In this document: one piece after another, positions 9,202 to 20,523 of the stretch
How positions within the stretch are numbered: position 1 is the stretch's first letter
Layout of the letters: every line of letters starts with the position of its first letter
Notes under the pieces: generated by a model
Told to the model about the DNA's origin: nothing
Seen by the model: only the letters and a program-made list of their open reading frames with translations
The model's database searches: none
Assembly (NCBI GenBank): GCA_903902035.1
Contig: CAIUTG010000142.1
Coordinates: 1 to 34,452, forward strand
From: an uncultured Curvibacter sp.
GTDB taxonomy: Bacteria; Pseudomonadota; Gammaproteobacteria; Burkholderiales; Burkholderiaceae_C
Reading direction: 5' to 3'
DNA: 34,452 nucleotides
Translations under genes and position numbers: made by a program

Positions 9202-10328
9202 GCGACGGCCCTCACCAGGTTTTCACAGACTTGCACCACCTGTTCGGTGGCATGGGGTTTGGCTAAATTCTTGGCTTGCATGGCGTATTTCAACAACTGT
9301 TCACGGTCCAGCCCGCTGAGCCAATCGGCCAGGCGCTGGGGGGTCAATTCGGCTTGCGGCAGCAACCAGGCGGCTTGGGCTTGCACCAGGAACTGCGCAT
9401 TGCGGGTTTGGTGGTCATCCACCGCATGGGGGAAGGGCACAAACAAGGCCGCCGCGCCGACGGCCGCCAATTCGGTCACGGTGCTGGCGCCTGCCCGACA
9501 AACCACCACATCGGCCCAGGCCATGGCGCTGGCCGTGTCTTCGATGAAGGGGGTCAACTCAATCGCCACCGGCTCGCCAACGCTTGGGTCGTCAGCCAAC
9601 AAGCCCGCTTGTGCGTAGTGAGCGCGCAAGGCCTCGATCTGCTTGGCCCCGCCTTGGTGAATGACTTGGGGTCGTTGCCCTGCGGGGATCAGGGCCAGGG
9701 CCTGTGGCACGGTCTGGTTCAGCGCCTGAGCCCCCAAACTGCCCCCCAAAACCAGCAAGCGCAAGGGGCCACGGCGATCCGCCAAACGTGCGGCGGGCTG
9801 GGCCTGTTGCAAGAAGGGTGCGCGCAGCGGATTGCCAATCCAGGTGGCATTGGGCAGGGCCTGCGGAAAAGCCGTCAAGACCCGCTGGGCCCGTTTGGCC
9901 AAGAGCCGATTGGCCAAACCGGCGACCGAGTTTTGCTCATGCAAGACCAATGGGCGCCCCAACCAGATCGCGGCCAAACCCGCAGGAAAAGAAATGTAGC
10001 CGCCAAAGCCCAGCACCACATCGGGTTTGAGCCGGCGCAACACCGCCGCACTTTGTGACAGCGCCTGCCACAGCCGAACCGGCAAGCGCAACCAGGTGCC
10101 CAAGCCTTTGCCGCGCAAACCTGAAAAAGCAATGGCTTCAAAGGCAAAACCCTGCGGCGGCACCAAGCGCTCTTCCATGCTGGCAGGGGCACCCAGCCAA
10201 TGCACCCGCCAACCGGCCTCCCGCAAAGCCTGCGCCACCGCCAGGCCAGGGAAAATATGCCCCCCGGTGCCACCGGCCATGACCAAGGCGGTCTTCTGGG
10301 TTTGGGTTTGGATTTGGGGCGACCTCAT
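9198..10328 (-). CDS. murG: UDP-GlcNAc:lipid I N-acetylglucosaminyltransferase MurG
   Basis: 376 residues from the ATG at 10328, which overlaps the ftsW stop (ATGA). The same frame happens to stay open far upstream through ftsW, but that is antisense-free shadow with no homology and is not part of the gene. MurG adds GlcNAc to lipid I to give lipid II at the inner face of the membrane. Glycosyltransferase motifs seen: [17 protein letters not shown] (residues 16-32), [35 protein letters not shown] and the donor-binding [15 protein letters not shown]. The first 12 residues are a low-complexity Gln/Thr stretch beyond the usual family start. Confidence 0.98.
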   Translation of the reverse strand: MRSPQIQTQTQKTALVMAGGTGGHIFPGLAVAQALREAGWRVHWLGAPASMEERLVPPQGFAFEAIAFSGLRGKGLGTWLRLPVRLWQALSQSAAVLRRLKPDVVLGFGGYISFPAGLAAIWLGRPLVLHEQNSVAGLANRLLAKRAQRVLTAFPQALPNATWIGNPLRAPFLQQAQPAARLADRRGPLRLLVLGGSLGAQALNQTVPQALALIPAGQRPQVIHQGGAKQIEALRAHYAQAGLLADDPSVGEPVAIELTPFIEDTASAMAWADVVVCRAGASTVTELAAVGAAALFVPFPHAVDDHQTRNAQFLVQAQAAWLLPQAELTPQRLADWLSGLDREQLLKYAMQAKNLAKPHATEQVVQVCENLVRAVA

Positions 10329-11611
10329 AGCCGACCTCCCCGCATCATGACTTTGTTCTCCCAATCGATGCGCAACACCAGGGCAATCACCACCAGGTTC
10401 ATCAAGATGGCTGAGCCGCCATAACTCATCAAAGGCAGGGTCAAGCCCTTGGTTGGCAAAGCGCCCAGGTTCACCCCCATGTTGATGAAGGCCTGGAAAC
10501 CAATCCAAACGCCCACGCCCTGCGCCACCAGTCCTGGGAAGACCCGGTCCAGGGCGATGGCCTGACGACCAATGTGCATCATGCGGCGGGTCAACCAGAA
10601 GAACAGACCAATCACCACCAAGACCCCGATCAAACCAAACTCTTCGCCAATCACCGCCAACAAAAAGTCGGTGTGGGCTTCGGGCAGCCAATGCAGTTTT
10701 TCGACACTGCCGCCCAGACCCACGCCAAAGATCTCGCCCCGGCCAATGGCAATCAAGGAATGCGAGAGCTGGTAGCCCTTGCCCAGCGCGTGCTTTTCGG
10801 TCCAGGGGTCGAGGTAAGCAAAAATCCGCTCGCGCCGCCATTCCGAGGTCGCGATGATGAAACCAAACACCATAATCAACAGCACCGTGATCAAAAAGAA
10901 CATGCGGGCGTTGACCCCACCCAAGAACAAAATGCCCATGGCGATCACGGCGATCACCATGAAGGCGCCGAAGTCGGGCTCGGCCAACAGCAGCAAGCCC
11001 ACCACACCCACGGCCACGGCCATGGGGGCCACGGCTTTGAAGAAGCGCTCCTTCACCTCCATCTTGCGGACCATGTAGTCCGAGGCGTAGAGCAAGACCG
11101 AAAGTTTGGCCAGTTCGGAAGGCTGAAAACCAATCGGCCCCACCGCAATCCATCGACGCGCCCCGTACACCACCTTGCCGATGTGCGGGATCAGCACCAG
11201 GATCAAAGAGACCAGGGACACCACAAACAACCAGCGGGCCATTTGCTCCCACCGCGCCATCGGCACCTGGAAGGCCGCCACCGCAGCGATGCCACCCAAA
11301 AACAACCAGAGCAAGTGCCGGCTCAAAAAATAAGTGTGGGTGTACTGCGTGAAGCGCGGGTTTTCGGGCATGGCAATCGAAGCCGAATACACCATCACCA
11401 AGCCCCAAATCAGCAAGGCCAGGGTGACCCCGACCAAGGCCCAATCCAGACCCTGGGCATTCATCGCAGGCGGTGCACCGCGCCCCTCGTAGCCCGACCA
11501 GGTGCGCACCGGGATCACATCGGTGGGCGGTTCGGTGGACACCCCAAACAGCCCTTTCACACCCGCGATGCGGGCTTGCAAACTGAAAAACCGGGACGCC
11601 TTGTCGCTCAT
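10325..11611 (-). CDS. ftsW: Septal peptidoglycan polymerase FtsW (SEDS family)
   Basis: 428 residues with about ten membrane helices after a hydrophilic N-terminal extension of about 55 residues. FtsW is the SEDS glycosyltransferase that polymerises lipid II at the septum together with FtsI. Diagnostic segments are [48 protein letters not shown], the catalytic-region [18 protein letters not shown], and the C-terminal [15 protein letters not shown]. It overlaps murD upstream and murG downstream by ATGA junctions. Confidence 0.98.
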   Translation of the reverse strand: MSDKASRFFSLQARIAGVKGLFGVSTEPPTDVIPVRTWSGYEGRGAPPAMNAQGLDWALVGVTLALLIWGLVMVYSASIAMPENPRFTQYTHTYFLSRHLLWLFLGGIAAVAAFQVPMARWEQMARWLFVVSLVSLILVLIPHIGKVVYGARRWIAVGPIGFQPSELAKLSVLLYASDYMVRKMEVKERFFKAVAPMAVAVGVVGLLLLAEPDFGAFMVIAVIAMGILFLGGVNARMFFLITVLLIMVFGFIIATSEWRRERIFAYLDPWTEKHALGKGYQLSHSLIAIGRGEIFGVGLGGSVEKLHWLPEAHTDFLLAVIGEEFGLIGVLVVIGLFFWLTRRMMHIGRQAIALDRVFPGLVAQGVGVWIGFQAFINMGVNLGALPTKGLTLPLMSYGGSAILMNLVVIALVLRIDWENKVMMRGGRL

Positions 11612-13182
11612 GACATCGCCCCTTCCAGCACAGCACCCCGCGTTTGTGCCCAGTCGGACACCGCCGCGACAAACGCTTCGGCCCGGTGGGCGTAATCTTT
11701 AAACTGATCAAAACTGGCGCAAGCGGGCGACATCAGCACCGCATCCCCGGACTGCGCCGCTTGGCTGGCCACTTGCACGGCCTCGTCCATGCTGGTGACG
11801 TCGTGCAGCGGCACCCCGGTGGCTTGCAGCGCTTGGCGAATCAAGGGGGCGTCGCGGCCCAACAAAATCACCGCTCGGGCATGCCGTTGAATGGGCTCGG
11901 CCAAAGGACTGAAATCTTGGCCCTTGCCCACGCCGCCCAAAATCACCACCAGACGGCGCTCAGCCCCCAGGCCTTGCAGCGCCGCCAACGTGGCCCCCAC
12001 ATTGGTGCCCTTGCTGTCGTCAAAATATTCAACGCCCTCCACGCTGCCGATGGGCTGCACCCGGTGGGGCTCGCCCCGGTACTCGCGCAAGCCGTGCAGC
12101 AACGGCCCCAGCGCCGCCCCGGCGGCATGGGCCAAGGCCAGGGCCGCCAAGGCATTGGTGGCGTTGTGTCGGCCCCGAATGCGCAAGACCTCGGCGGGCA
12201 TCAAGCGTTGCAGCAGCAAGGGCTCGTCGGCCACCTGACCTCGCTTTAAAGGCAGATAACTTTCCAAAGCGCGCACCAGCCAGGTCATGCCGTTGACGGT
12301 TTCCAAACCATAGTCCCCCGGCCGGGTCGGCTGGCCCTGGCCGAAGGTCAAATGGGGTCGCAGTTGCTTGGGTTTTTCTGTTTTGCCGGGCTTGCCCGAT
12401 TTGCCTGGAAGCGACGGCAGCTCAGGCAACAGCGCCATGACGGCCGGGTCGTCGCGGTTCAGCACCAGCAAGGCCTGTTCACCAAAAATACGCGCCTTGG
12501 CGGCGGCATAGTCGGCCATGCTGCCATGCCAATCCAAATGGTCCTGACTCAGGTTCAAGACCGTGGCCGCACTGGGCTCAAAATCCGAGGCCATTGCCAA
12601 TTGAAAACTCGACAGCTCCAACACCCAGGTCTGCGGCAAGGCTGGCGCTTGCAGCGCGTCTTGCAAGGTGTCGAGCAGGGTGGGACCGATGTTGCCAGCG
12701 ACCGCCACCTCTTGACCGACCCACTTCAACAAATGGCCGGTCAGGGCCGTGACCGTGGTTTTGCCATTGGTGCCCGTGATGGCCAAGACCTTGGGCGCGT
12801 AGCCGCTGGCTTCATTCAGTTCCCGCAAGCCTTGGGCAAACAAGCCCAACTCACCGCCCACCCAAATCCCCGTGGCACGCGCAGCCGCCAGCAAGGGCGC
12901 GATTTCTGAGGGCAACAAACCCGGCGAAACCAACACGGCATAAAAATCAGCGCGACCCACCCGATCCAAGAGAAGGGGGTCCGCCAATGGCCCGCTTTCA
13001 AACACCGGGGCCAGCCCGGCAGCCGCGTCTTCAAAGGCCTGCCATGCCGCCAACTGCGGGGGGGCTGTGCGGGTGTCGCGCACGGTCACACGGGCCCCTG
13101 CGCGTGCGCACCACTTGGCCATGGCCAGCCCAGAGGCGCCCAAGCCCAAGATGAGAACGTTTTGATCGCGCAAGCTTTTCAT
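11608..13182 (-). CDS. murD: UDP-N-acetylmuramoyl-L-alanine--D-glutamate ligase MurD
   Basis: 524 residues, longer than the roughly 440 of E. coli MurD. It adds D-Glu to UDP-MurNAc-L-Ala. Motifs: N-terminal [20 protein letters not shown]-loop GTNGKTT (137-143), [36 protein letters not shown] and [13 protein letters not shown]. Part of the extra length is a low-complexity insert of Pro, Gly, Lys and Ser at about 256-274, probably a surface loop between the central and C-terminal domains; similar spacers are common in this bacterial group. It starts 19 bases after mraY and overlaps ftsW by ATGA. Confidence 0.98.
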   Translation of the reverse strand: MKSLRDQNVLILGLGASGLAMAKWCARAGARVTVRDTRTAPPQLAAWQAFEDAAAGLAPVFESGPLADPLLLDRVGRADFYAVLVSPGLLPSEIAPLLAAARATGIWVGGELGLFAQGLRELNEASGYAPKVLAITGTNGKTTVTALTGHLLKWVGQEVAVAGNIGPTLLDTLQDALQAPALPQTWVLELSSFQLAMASDFEPSAATVLNLSQDHLDWHGSMADYAAAKARIFGEQALLVLNRDDPAVMALLPELPSLPGKSGKPGKTEKPKQLRPHLTFGQGQPTRPGDYGLETVNGMTWLVRALESYLPLKRGQVADEPLLLQRLMPAEVLRIRGRHNATNALAALALAHAAGAALGPLLHGLREYRGEPHRVQPIGSVEGVEYFDDSKGTNVGATLAALQGLGAERRLVVILGGVGKGQDFSPLAEPIQRHARAVILLGRDAPLIRQALQATGVPLHDVTSMDEAVQVASQAAQSGDAVLMSPACASFDQFKDYAHRAEAFVAAVSDWAQTRGAVLEGAMS

Positions 13183-13201
13183 GTCAACAACCGTTTTTCC
13201 T

Positions 13202-14380
13202 TCAACGCAATTTCAGCGAGGCCAAGCCGAAGAAACACAAGAGCATGGTGATGATCCAAAAGCGCACCACCACCTGGGTTTCTTTCCAGCCGGATTTTTC
13301 AAAATGGTGGTGCAAAGGGGCCATCTTCAACAAACGTCGGCCCTCGCCAAACTGGCGTCGGGTGTACTTGAACCAAGTCACCTGGACCATGACGGACAGG
13401 GCCTCCACCACAAAAATGCCGCCCATGATGGCCAGCACGATTTCCTGGCGCACGATCACCGCGATGGTGCCCAAGGCACCGCCCAGCGCCAGGGCGCCCA
13501 CATCGCCCATGAAGACCTGAGCCGGGTAGGTGTTGAACCACAGGAACGCCAGACCGGCCCCCATCATGGCGGCGCAAAAAATCAACAGCTCGCCCGAGCC
13601 GGGGATGGAGGGAAACAGCAGGTATTTGGAATACACGGCGCTGCCGGTCACATAAGCAAACACGCCCAGCGACCCGCCCACCATGACCACCGGCATGATG
13701 GCCAAACCGTCCAAGCCATCGGTCAGGTTGACGGCGTTGCTGGTGCCCACAATGACCAGGTAGCTCAAAAGCACAAAGCCCACCACCCCCAGCGGGTAGC
13801 TGACCTCTTTGAAAAAGGGCACCAACAAACCCGCTTTGGGCGGCAGGTTCACATCAAAGCCCGAGCTGACCCAGGTGAAGAACAGCTGCATGACCTTGAG
13901 GTTGGAGTTCTCCGAAATGCTGAACACCAAATAAAGGGCCGCGAGCAAACCCACCACCGACTGCCAGAAGTATTTCTCGCGCGACCGCATGCCCTCGGGG
14001 TCCTTGCGCACCACCTTGCGCCAATCATCGACCCAACCAATCGCCCCAAACCCCAGGGTCACCATCAGCACAATCCAGACAAAACGGTTGCTCAGGTCAA
14101 ACCACAGCAAGGTGGAAATGGCGATGGCCAACAAAATCAGAACCCCGCCCATGGTGGGGGTGCCGCTTTTGCTCAAATGCGACTCCATGCCATAGCCCCG
14201 GATGGGTTGCCCCACCTTGAGCTCGGTCAAACGACGAATCACAAAAGGCCCCGCGGCCAAGCCAATCAACAAGGCCGTCAAAGCCGCCATCACCGCCCGG
14301 AAAGTGAGGTACTGGAAGACCCGGAAAAATCCGTAATCAGGCGACAGGCTTTGCAGCCATTGAGCAAGACTTAAGAGCAT
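13202..14380 (-). CDS. mraY: Phospho-N-acetylmuramoyl-pentapeptide transferase MraY
   Basis: 392 residues, about ten membrane helices. MraY transfers phospho-MurNAc-pentapeptide to undecaprenyl phosphate, making lipid I. Active-site features: the Asp pair D118-D119 in [17 protein letters not shown] at 218-225, [12 protein letters not shown] from 290, and the His-rich PLHHHFE at 355-361. KSGTPTMGG near residue 71 is also typical. Its start lies within the last ten bases of murEF, so the two are coupled. This overlap supports the chosen start. Confidence 0.99.
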   Translation of the reverse strand: MLLSLAQWLQSLSPDYGFFRVFQYLTFRAVMAALTALLIGLAAGPFVIRRLTELKVGQPIRGYGMESHLSKSGTPTMGGVLILLAIAISTLLWFDLSNRFVWIVLMVTLGFGAIGWVDDWRKVVRKDPEGMRSREKYFWQSVVGLLAALYLVFSISENSNLKVMQLFFTWVSSGFDVNLPPKAGLLVPFFKEVSYPLGVVGFVLLSYLVIVGTSNAVNLTDGLDGLAIMPVVMVGGSLGVFAYVTGSAVYSKYLLFPSIPGSGELLIFCAAMMGAGLAFLWFNTYPAQVFMGDVGALALGGALGTIAVIVRQEIVLAIMGGIFVVEALSVMVQVTWFKYTRRQFGEGRRLLKMAPLHHHFEKSGWKETQVVVRFWIITMLLCFFGLASLKLR

Positions 14381-17300
14381 GTGAGCCCATCCTTTGCATT
14401 TTTTTCTAACGGGCTTGACAGGGTTTGCGGCAGGCTGGCAATGACCCGCTCCATCTTCATGAAGCGGGAGCCCTTGACCAACAAAGCGCCCAAGGTGGGC
14501 AGGGCGGCTTGCACGGCCTGGTTCAGGGAGTCGATGTCGTCAAAATGTTGCGCACCCGCAGCCGCACCAGCAAAGGCCTGCGCACTGGCTTGACTCAAGG
14601 TGCCCAAAGTAAACAGGTGTTCAATCCCGGCGGCTTGGGCGTGAGCCCCGGCTTCTGCATGGAAGGCGGGGCCTTGATCGCCCACCTCGCCCATGTCTCC
14701 CAGCACCAGCAAACGCGGCGCTGGCAAGCTGGCCAGCAGGTCAATCGCTGCGCGCACCGAATCGGGGTTGGCGTTGTAGCTGTCATCAACCACCGTCAGG
14801 TGACCTTGACCACGGGGCAATGCCCATGCGCGCGAACGGCCATTGACCGCCTTGAAGTCGGCCAGGCCTTGCGCAATCGCCTTCAAAGGAACCCCCGCAG
14901 CCACCGCACAAGCGATCACAGCCAAGGCATTGCGCACGTTGTGGCGCCCTGGCAAGGCCAAACCAACATCCAACTCACCCAATGGCGTGGTGGCCCGAAC
15001 CTGCCAGCGGTCACCCAGCCACTCGGCCTGTCGCAAGCTCACCTCGGCGGCCACGCCAGGGGTGGCAGAAAAACGCAGACACTGGTTGTCAAGGGGCAAG
15101 CCGTGCGCCGACTTTTTCGCCAGGTCGCCCCACAGATCGGCATACGCTTCGTCGGCCGGGAACACCGCCACGCCCTTGGGCGAGAGGTGTTGAAAGACCT
15201 GACCGTTTTCCAGCGCCACCGCGTCCACCGTGCCCATGAACTCTTGGTGTTCCCGCTGCGCGTTGTTGACCAAGGCCACGGTCGGCTGGGCCACAGCGGC
15301 CAAACGCGCTATTTCACCCGGGTGGTTCATGCCCAGCTCCACCACCACCGCCTGGTGTTCAGCGCGCCGACGCAGCAGGGTCAGGGGCAAACCAATTTCA
15401 TTGTTGAAGTTGCCCTGGGTGGCCAGGCTGGCCTGCGGCCAATGCGCCTGCAAGACGGAGGCCAACATCTGGGTCACCGTGGTTTTGCCGTTGCTGCCGG
15501 TGACGGCAATCAACGGGCCGGTAAAGCGCTCGCGCCAAGCAGCGGCCAAGGCACCCAAGGCCTGCTGGGTATCGGCCACTTCAATCAGGGGCCACGCCTC
15601 CAAGGCGGGCGGCAAGGGTTGGGGCAAGGCCCCTTGGGCCACCACCGCGCCCATCGCACCGGCGCCGCGCGCCTGGACCAAATAATCGTGGGCATCAAAG
15701 CGCTCGCCGCGCAAGGCCACAAACAAGTCACCCGGCTGCAAGCTGCGGGTATCGGTGTGCACCCGCACAGGCCTTTGTTCAGCCCCCTGTGTCAGCGGGG
15801 CAGCGCCCAGCACCTGGGCCACTTCCTGCAGGCTAAAAAAGCCCCAATGTGCGGCCAAGGCCAGGCGGGCTTTTTCCACGTCAGAAAACGGGGTTTTCAC
15901 CCCGCCCATGTCTTGGCTGGTTTCATGGCCTTTGCCGGCCAGCAGCACGACATCATGGGGTTGCGCCTGTGCGATGGCCTGCTCAATCGCCTGGGCCCGG
16001 TCCAGCACCACTTGCCAGCCAGGGGCGTGTGCGGGGACGCCTTGCAACACCGCCGCCGCAATGGCTTGGGGCGATTCTGAGCGCGGGTTGTCGTTGGTCA
16101 AGAACACCCGGTCTGCCCCTTCATAAACCGCCTGGCCCATGCCAGGGCGTTTGCTGGCATCGCGGTCACCGCCACAGCCAAACACACACACCAGTTGGCC
16201 GCCCCGGTGTTGGGCCAACTCCCGCAACGCTGCCAGGGTCTGGCGCAATGCATCAGGCGTGTGGGCATAGTCCACCACCACATAAGGGCGCTCAATGGGC
16301 GGGGCTTGCCGGGCGTCCATGCACTGCATGCGCCCAGGCACGGGCGTCAAGCCAGACAAAGCCTGGGCCGCAGGTGCCAAGGGCACACCCAGGGCCCGCA
16401 GGGCCGCCAACACCCCCAGCAGGTTGCTGACGTTGTAGCGCCCAATGAGTTGGGTTTGCACTTGAACGCGGGCGACTTCCGCACCCCCTTCTGGTTGGGT
16501 TTCAATCACCTCAAAGCACAAACCCTCGGCCCGGTAAGTCACGGCCTCGGCACGCAAGCGGGCATGGGCAAGGCCCTGAGCCGACACCGGCCACAAAGCC
16601 AACCCCTTTGCCGCCGCCGGGGTCAGTTCTTTGAGCAGGGCTTGGCCCTTGGGGTCGTCCAAATGGATGACCGCAGCTTGCAGGCCGGGGGTTTCGAACA
16701 AACCGCGCTTGGCCGCCCAATAAGCCGCCATGTCGCCGTGGTAATCGAGGTGATCCTGGCTGAAGTTGGTGAAAATGGCCACCCGGATGTCGCAGCCCGC
16801 CAAACGCTGCTCGCTCAAGCCAATCGACGAGGCCTCCACCGCGCAAGCCGACACACCTTGATCGACCCACTCACGCAAGGTGCGCTGCAGGGTGATCGGA
16901 TCGGGCGTGGTGAGCCCCGTGGCTTGCAACACGGCCGGGCCACCATCGGGGGCAAACACCCCGTTGCCCAAAGTGCCCATCACACCACAGGCCCGACCCC
17001 AGGGGGCTGGCAAACGGGCCAGGGCCTGGGCCAAGCACCAGGCGGTCGATGTTTTGCCATTGGTGCCGGTCACGGCCACCACCGCCATGTCGTGTGAAGG
17101 ATGTCCGTGCCATGCGGCCGCCAAGGGACCCGCGGCCGCCTTCAAATGGGGCATCGCCGCCACCGGCACCACATTGGCCTCGGTCGCCACGGTCACCGCA
17201 TGCGGCCCACCCGCGTCGGCGTCCACCAAACAGGCCACAGCGCCTTGCGCCAGCGCCTGTCCCACGAAAACACGACCATCTTGTGCCGCGCCTGGCCATG

Positions 17301-17433
17301 CCAAAAACGCATCCCCTGCTTGCACCCGGCGACTGTCGATTTGAATCTGCCGCGCCCCTTGCGCGCGCAGCCACGCCAACGCTTCGGGCACGCTGTTCAA
17401 ACGCAGGCGGGGGGCAACAAGCGTTGGGGCCAT
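14371..17433 (-). CDS. murEF: Bifunctional MurE-MurF fusion ligase
   Basis: 1020 residues, a head-to-tail fusion of two Mur ligases. Residues 1 to about 530 are MurE, which adds meso-diaminopimelate: ATP loop GTNGKTS at 123-129, [29 protein letters not shown], and the DAP-recognition motif DNPR at 448-451. From about 532 it is MurF, which adds D-Ala-D-Ala: second ATP loop GSNGKTT at 646-652, [42 protein letters not shown] and [12 protein letters not shown]. There is no stop or frameshift at the join, and both active sites look intact, so the fusion appears functional. Such fusions are known in Bordetella and relatives. The start shares one base with the ftsI stop (TGATG). Confidence 0.98.
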   Translation of the reverse strand: MAPTLVAPRLRLNSVPEALAWLRAQGARQIQIDSRRVQAGDAFLAWPGAAQDGRVFVGQALAQGAVACLVDADAGGPHAVTVATEANVVPVAAMPHLKAAAGPLAAAWHGHPSHDMAVVAVTGTNGKTSTAWCLAQALARLPAPWGRACGVMGTLGNGVFAPDGGPAVLQATGLTTPDPITLQRTLREWVDQGVSACAVEASSIGLSEQRLAGCDIRVAIFTNFSQDHLDYHGDMAAYWAAKRGLFETPGLQAAVIHLDDPKGQALLKELTPAAAKGLALWPVSAQGLAHARLRAEAVTYRAEGLCFEVIETQPEGGAEVARVQVQTQLIGRYNVSNLLGVLAALRALGVPLAPAAQALSGLTPVPGRMQCMDARQAPPIERPYVVVDYAHTPDALRQTLAALRELAQHRGGQLVCVFGCGGDRDASKRPGMGQAVYEGADRVFLTNDNPRSESPQAIAAAVLQGVPAHAPGWQVVLDRAQAIEQAIAQAQPHDVVLLAGKGHETSQDMGGVKTPFSDVEKARLALAAHWGFFSLQEVAQVLGAAPLTQGAEQRPVRVHTDTRSLQPGDLFVALRGERFDAHDYLVQARGAGAMGAVVAQGALPQPLPPALEAWPLIEVADTQQALGALAAAWRERFTGPLIAVTGSNGKTTVTQMLASVLQAHWPQASLATQGNFNNEIGLPLTLLRRRAEHQAVVVELGMNHPGEIARLAAVAQPTVALVNNAQREHQEFMGTVDAVALENGQVFQHLSPKGVAVFPADEAYADLWGDLAKKSAHGLPLDNQCLRFSATPGVAAEVSLRQAEWLGDRWQVRATTPLGELDVGLALPGRHNVRNALAVIACAVAAGVPLKAIAQGLADFKAVNGRSRAWALPRGQGHLTVVDDSYNANPDSVRAAIDLLASLPAPRLLVLGDMGEVGDQGPAFHAEAGAHAQAAGIEHLFTLGTLSQASAQAFAGAAAGAQHFDDIDSLNQAVQAALPTLGALLVKGSRFMKMERVIASLPQTLSSPLEKNAKDGLTCS

Positions 17434-19166
17434 CAGAACGACTCCTCCACCTGGGTGGTGACGACTTGGGGTTTGACCGACAAATCGGGCTGCACATTCA
17501 TCATGCGCAAGGTTTGCTGCACCACTTCACTGAACACCGGGGCCGCCACCACCCCCCCATAAAACCCGCCCACGGTGGGCTCATCCACCATCACGGCACA
17601 GATGATGCGCGGCTTGTCAATGGGGGCCATGCCGGTGAACCAAGCGCGGTATTTGCTGGTCGAATAACCCTTGCCAACCTGTTTGCGCGCCGTGCCCGAT
17701 TTGCCGCCCACCGAGTAGCCCACGGTCATGGCCTTGGGGCCCGTGCCTTCGGGTCCCGCGGCCATTTGCAGCATTTTGCGAATTTCTATGGCATTGGCGG
17801 ATGAGAACACACGCACCCCTGAAGCCACCAAATCGGTCTTTTGCATGGTCACCGGGATGTACTCCCCATCGTGCGCAAAAGCCGTATAAGAGTGGGCCAT
17901 TTGAAACAAAGAGGCCGACAAGCCATAGCCATACGACATCGTGGCCTGCTCGATGGGCCGCCAGGTTTTGTAAGGCCGCACCCGACCCGACACCGCACCG
18001 GGAAAGGCAATTTGTGGTTTTTGACCAAAGCCCAAAGCCATGTAGGTGTCCCACATTTCCTTGGCCGATAGTCTTTGGGAAATTTTGGTGGCCCCCACAT
18101 TGCTGGACTTCTGAATCACGCCTTCCACCGTCAACAGGCCATAGTTGTGGGTGTCGGTGATGGTGGAGCCGGTCACGGTGTATTTGCCGGGCGACGTGTC
18201 GATCAAGGTTTGCGGCGTCACGCGACCGTTCTCCAAAGCAATCGCGACCGTGATGGGTTTCATGGTCGAGCCTGGCTCAAACGTGTCGGTCAAGGCCCGG
18301 TTGCGCAATTGCTCACCCGACAAATTCTGGCGCTTGTCGGGCACAAAGCTGGGGTAGTTGGCCAAGGCCAAGACCTCGCCAGTTTGGGCATCGAGCACCA
18401 CCACACTGCCCGCGCGGGCTTTGTGAAGTTGCACGGCGTCGCGCAGTTTTTGGTAAGCAAAAAACTGCACCTTGCTGTCGATGCTGAGTTGCAGGTCGCG
18501 CCCATCCACCGGCGGGACCTCTTCACCCACGTCTTCCACCACCTGGCCCAAACGGTCTTTGATGACCCGACGCGAACCCGCCTTGCCACCCAGCTCTTTG
18601 TTGAAGGTCAACTCCACGCCCTCTTGGCCCTGGTCCTCCACATTGGTGAAGCCCACCACGTGCGCTGCGGCTTCGCCCTCCGGGTATTGACGGCGGTATT
18701 CTTTGCGCTGGTAAATGCCCTTGATGCCCAGGTCCGTCACCTTTTTGGCGACATCCACATCCACCTGGCGTTTGAGCCAAACAAAGGCCTTGTCTTCGTT
18801 TTCGAGCTTCTTCGTCAGCTCGGGCAAGGGGATTTCGAGCAAACGCGCCAATTCTTTGAGCTTGGCGGGGTCCCGATCCACATCCTCCGGAATCGCCCAA
18901 AAGCTGGGCACCGGCACGCTGGAGGCCAGAATCAAACCATTGCGGTCCAAGATGCGCCCTCGACTGGCCGGCAGCTCCAAAGTGCGGGCATAGCGCACTT
19001 CGCCTTGGTGCAGAAAGAAGTTGTTGTTGAACACCTGGATGTAAGCGGCGCGAGCGCCCAGGGCCAAAAAGCCCAGGGCAATCGCAGCCACCACAAATTT
19101 GCTGCGCCAAACCGGGGTTTTGCTGGCCAGCAAGGGGCTGGAGGTGTAGCGCACACTCCGACTCAT
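17433..19166 (-). CDS. ftsI: Septal transpeptidase FtsI (penicillin-binding protein 3)
   Basis: 577 residues. FtsI cross-links septal peptidoglycan in the periplasm and is the partner of FtsW. One N-terminal membrane anchor (about 23-45, KFVVAAIALGFLALGARAAYI) is followed by the pedestal domain, with SRGRILDRNG, and the transpeptidase domain. Catalytic motifs: S300-T-M-K303 in FEPGSTMKP, SSN at 354-356 and KSGT at 489-492. It is a class B PBP with no glycosyltransferase domain. It overlaps ftsL by four bases and murEF by one. Confidence 0.98.
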   Translation of the reverse strand: MSRSVRYTSSPLLASKTPVWRSKFVVAAIALGFLALGARAAYIQVFNNNFFLHQGEVRYARTLELPASRGRILDRNGLILASSVPVPSFWAIPEDVDRDPAKLKELARLLEIPLPELTKKLENEDKAFVWLKRQVDVDVAKKVTDLGIKGIYQRKEYRRQYPEGEAAAHVVGFTNVEDQGQEGVELTFNKELGGKAGSRRVIKDRLGQVVEDVGEEVPPVDGRDLQLSIDSKVQFFAYQKLRDAVQLHKARAGSVVVLDAQTGEVLALANYPSFVPDKRQNLSGEQLRNRALTDTFEPGSTMKPITVAIALENGRVTPQTLIDTSPGKYTVTGSTITDTHNYGLLTVEGVIQKSSNVGATKISQRLSAKEMWDTYMALGFGQKPQIAFPGAVSGRVRPYKTWRPIEQATMSYGYGLSASLFQMAHSYTAFAHDGEYIPVTMQKTDLVASGVRVFSSANAIEIRKMLQMAAGPEGTGPKAMTVGYSVGGKSGTARKQVGKGYSTSKYRAWFTGMAPIDKPRIICAVMVDEPTVGGFYGGVVAAPVFSEVVQQTLRMMNVQPDLSVKPQVVTTQVEESF

Positions 19167-19573
19167 GACGCCCCCCCGGCGGTTTCGGTGGCCGAGCCCG
19201 CCTCGACCGAGATTTTTTTAGCAGCCGGGTCAGGGGCTCGGGTCTTGGCATCCGGTTTGGCCGACCGGGCCTGCGCCTGATCGCTGGTTTTGACGGGTGC
19301 CAAAGCGCCTGCCGGGGCTTTCACATACTGCGTGATGGCGGGCGTCGTGGTGCGCATTTTCAGCTGCGACTTGGCCAAGGCCTCCACCCGCAACGGGGTG
19401 GCCTGCGAACGGATTTCCAAACGCAGGCGCTCGTTTTCGAGTTCGAGCTTGTGCGCCTCTGATTTGTCGTGCTCCAACTCGGTAAACAAACGGCGCGAGT
19501 CGTATTGGGTGCCCACCAAATACAGGGCACTCAAAATCACCGCCACCAGCAAGAGCAAATTGAGCCCTGTCAT
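19163..19573 (-). CDS. ftsL: Cell division protein FtsL
   Basis: 136 residues. FtsL is a bitopic divisome protein that forms a coiled coil with FtsB and activates FtsWI. The N-terminal membrane helix (about 4-22, [18 protein letters not shown]) starts almost at once, followed by a heptad-like, charged coiled-coil stretch ([25 protein letters not shown] region) and [14 protein letters not shown]. After about residue 88 comes a tail rich in Ala, Pro, Lys and Thr, which looks disordered and is longer than in E. coli FtsL. Sequence conservation is weak in this family, so position between rsmH and ftsI is important evidence. Overlaps on both sides are ATGA. Confidence 0.94.
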   Translation of the reverse strand: MTGLNLLLLVAVILSALYLVGTQYDSRRLFTELEHDKSEAHKLELENERLRLEIRSQATPLRVEALAKSQLKMRTTTPAITQYVKAPAGALAPVKTSDQAQARSAKPDAKTRAPDPAAKKISVEAGSATETAGGAS

Positions 19574-20517
19574 GCCAGCACCTCGGTGCGCTCGGCCACC
19601 CGCAGGATGGCGCTGCGCGAGCGTGGATTGGCCGCCACCTCGGCCGCGCTGGGTTTGATCCGGTCGAGGGTGCGCAGTTTCATGGCCGGCGGCACCGCAA
19701 AGGGCGCCCGCCGATCAAACACCTCTTTGGTGTGTTTGGCCATGAATTGTTTGACGATGCGGTCTTCCAGCGAGTGAAAGCTGATCACCACCAAACGACC
19801 GCCAGGCACCAAGAGCCTCAACGAAGCATCGAGTGCCTGCTGGAGCTCCTCCAACTCGGCGTTGATGAAAATCCGAAGAGCTTGAAAGGTGCGTGTCGCG
19901 GGGTCCTGGCCCGCCTCACGGGTTTTGACGACGCTCGCCACGAGTTGGGCCAGCTCCAATGTGGTGCCGAGGGGGCCGCTTGCCTGTCGGCGAGCGACAA
20001 TCGCCTTTGCAATCGGAAAAGCAAACCGTTCTTCGCCGTAATCACGTATCACCTCCGCAATTTCATCCACCTGTGCCGAGGCCAGCCAATCGGCCACAGA
20101 ATTCCCCCGCGTGGGGTCCATGCGCATGTCCAAAGGGCCTTCACGGCGAAAGCTGAAACCGCGCTCGGACACATCAATCTGAGGTGAGCTGACACCCAAA
20201 TCCATGAGCAACCCATGGACCGAGCCCGCGGCCAACTCGTCCACATGACGAAAGCCCTGGTGACGAATGGAAAAACGCGCATCGGAGATGCGCGCTGCTT
20301 CTGCAATGGCCTCCGGGTCTTTGTCGAAGGCCAAGACCCGATCCGAGGGCCCCAGCCGGGACAGCATCAAGCGGGTATGCCCGCCCCTCCCGAAGGTTGC
20401 ATCCACAAACAGCCGCCCACCCGCAGCCGCCGAAACGTCCAGCGACGGCCCGGAGCCCAACAAGGCATCCACCGCCTCGTTCAGCAATACCGTGACATGT
20501 TGAGGAGCTGCCGTCAT
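19570..20517 (-). CDS. rsmH: 16S rRNA m4C1402 N4-methyltransferase RsmH (MraW)
   Basis: 315 residues. RsmH methylates the N4 of C1402 in the 16S rRNA decoding centre. The SAM-binding motif [11 protein letters not shown] is at 38-48. Other family blocks are [71 protein letters not shown], and the C-terminal [14 protein letters not shown]. It begins seven bases after the mraZ stop with no clear ribosome-binding site, so translation is probably coupled to mraZ. It overlaps ftsL by ATGA. Confidence 0.98.
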   Translation of the reverse strand: MTAAPQHVTVLLNEAVDALLGSGPSLDVSAAAGGRLFVDATFGRGGHTRLMLSRLGPSDRVLAFDKDPEAIAEAARISDARFSIRHQGFRHVDELAAGSVHGLLMDLGVSSPQIDVSERGFSFRREGPLDMRMDPTRGNSVADWLASAQVDEIAEVIRDYGEERFAFPIAKAIVARRQASGPLGTTLELAQLVASVVKTREAGQDPATRTFQALRIFINAELEELQQALDASLRLLVPGGRLVVISFHSLEDRIVKQFMAKHTKEVFDRRAPFAVPPAMKLRTLDRIKPSAAEVAANPRSRSAILRVAERTEVLA

Positions 20518-20523
20518 GTCGAC

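Noticed and set aside
7768-9618. A 616-codon open frame on the plus strand, antisense to murC and murG
   Set aside because: Same reason: low-complexity translation with no family similarity, while the minus strand encodes clear MurC and MurG.
10329-11711. In-frame upstream extension of murG through ftsW (837 codons in all)
   Set aside because: The extra part is a shifted reading of ftsW with no homology. The ATG at 10328 gives the canonical MurG start and an ATGA junction.
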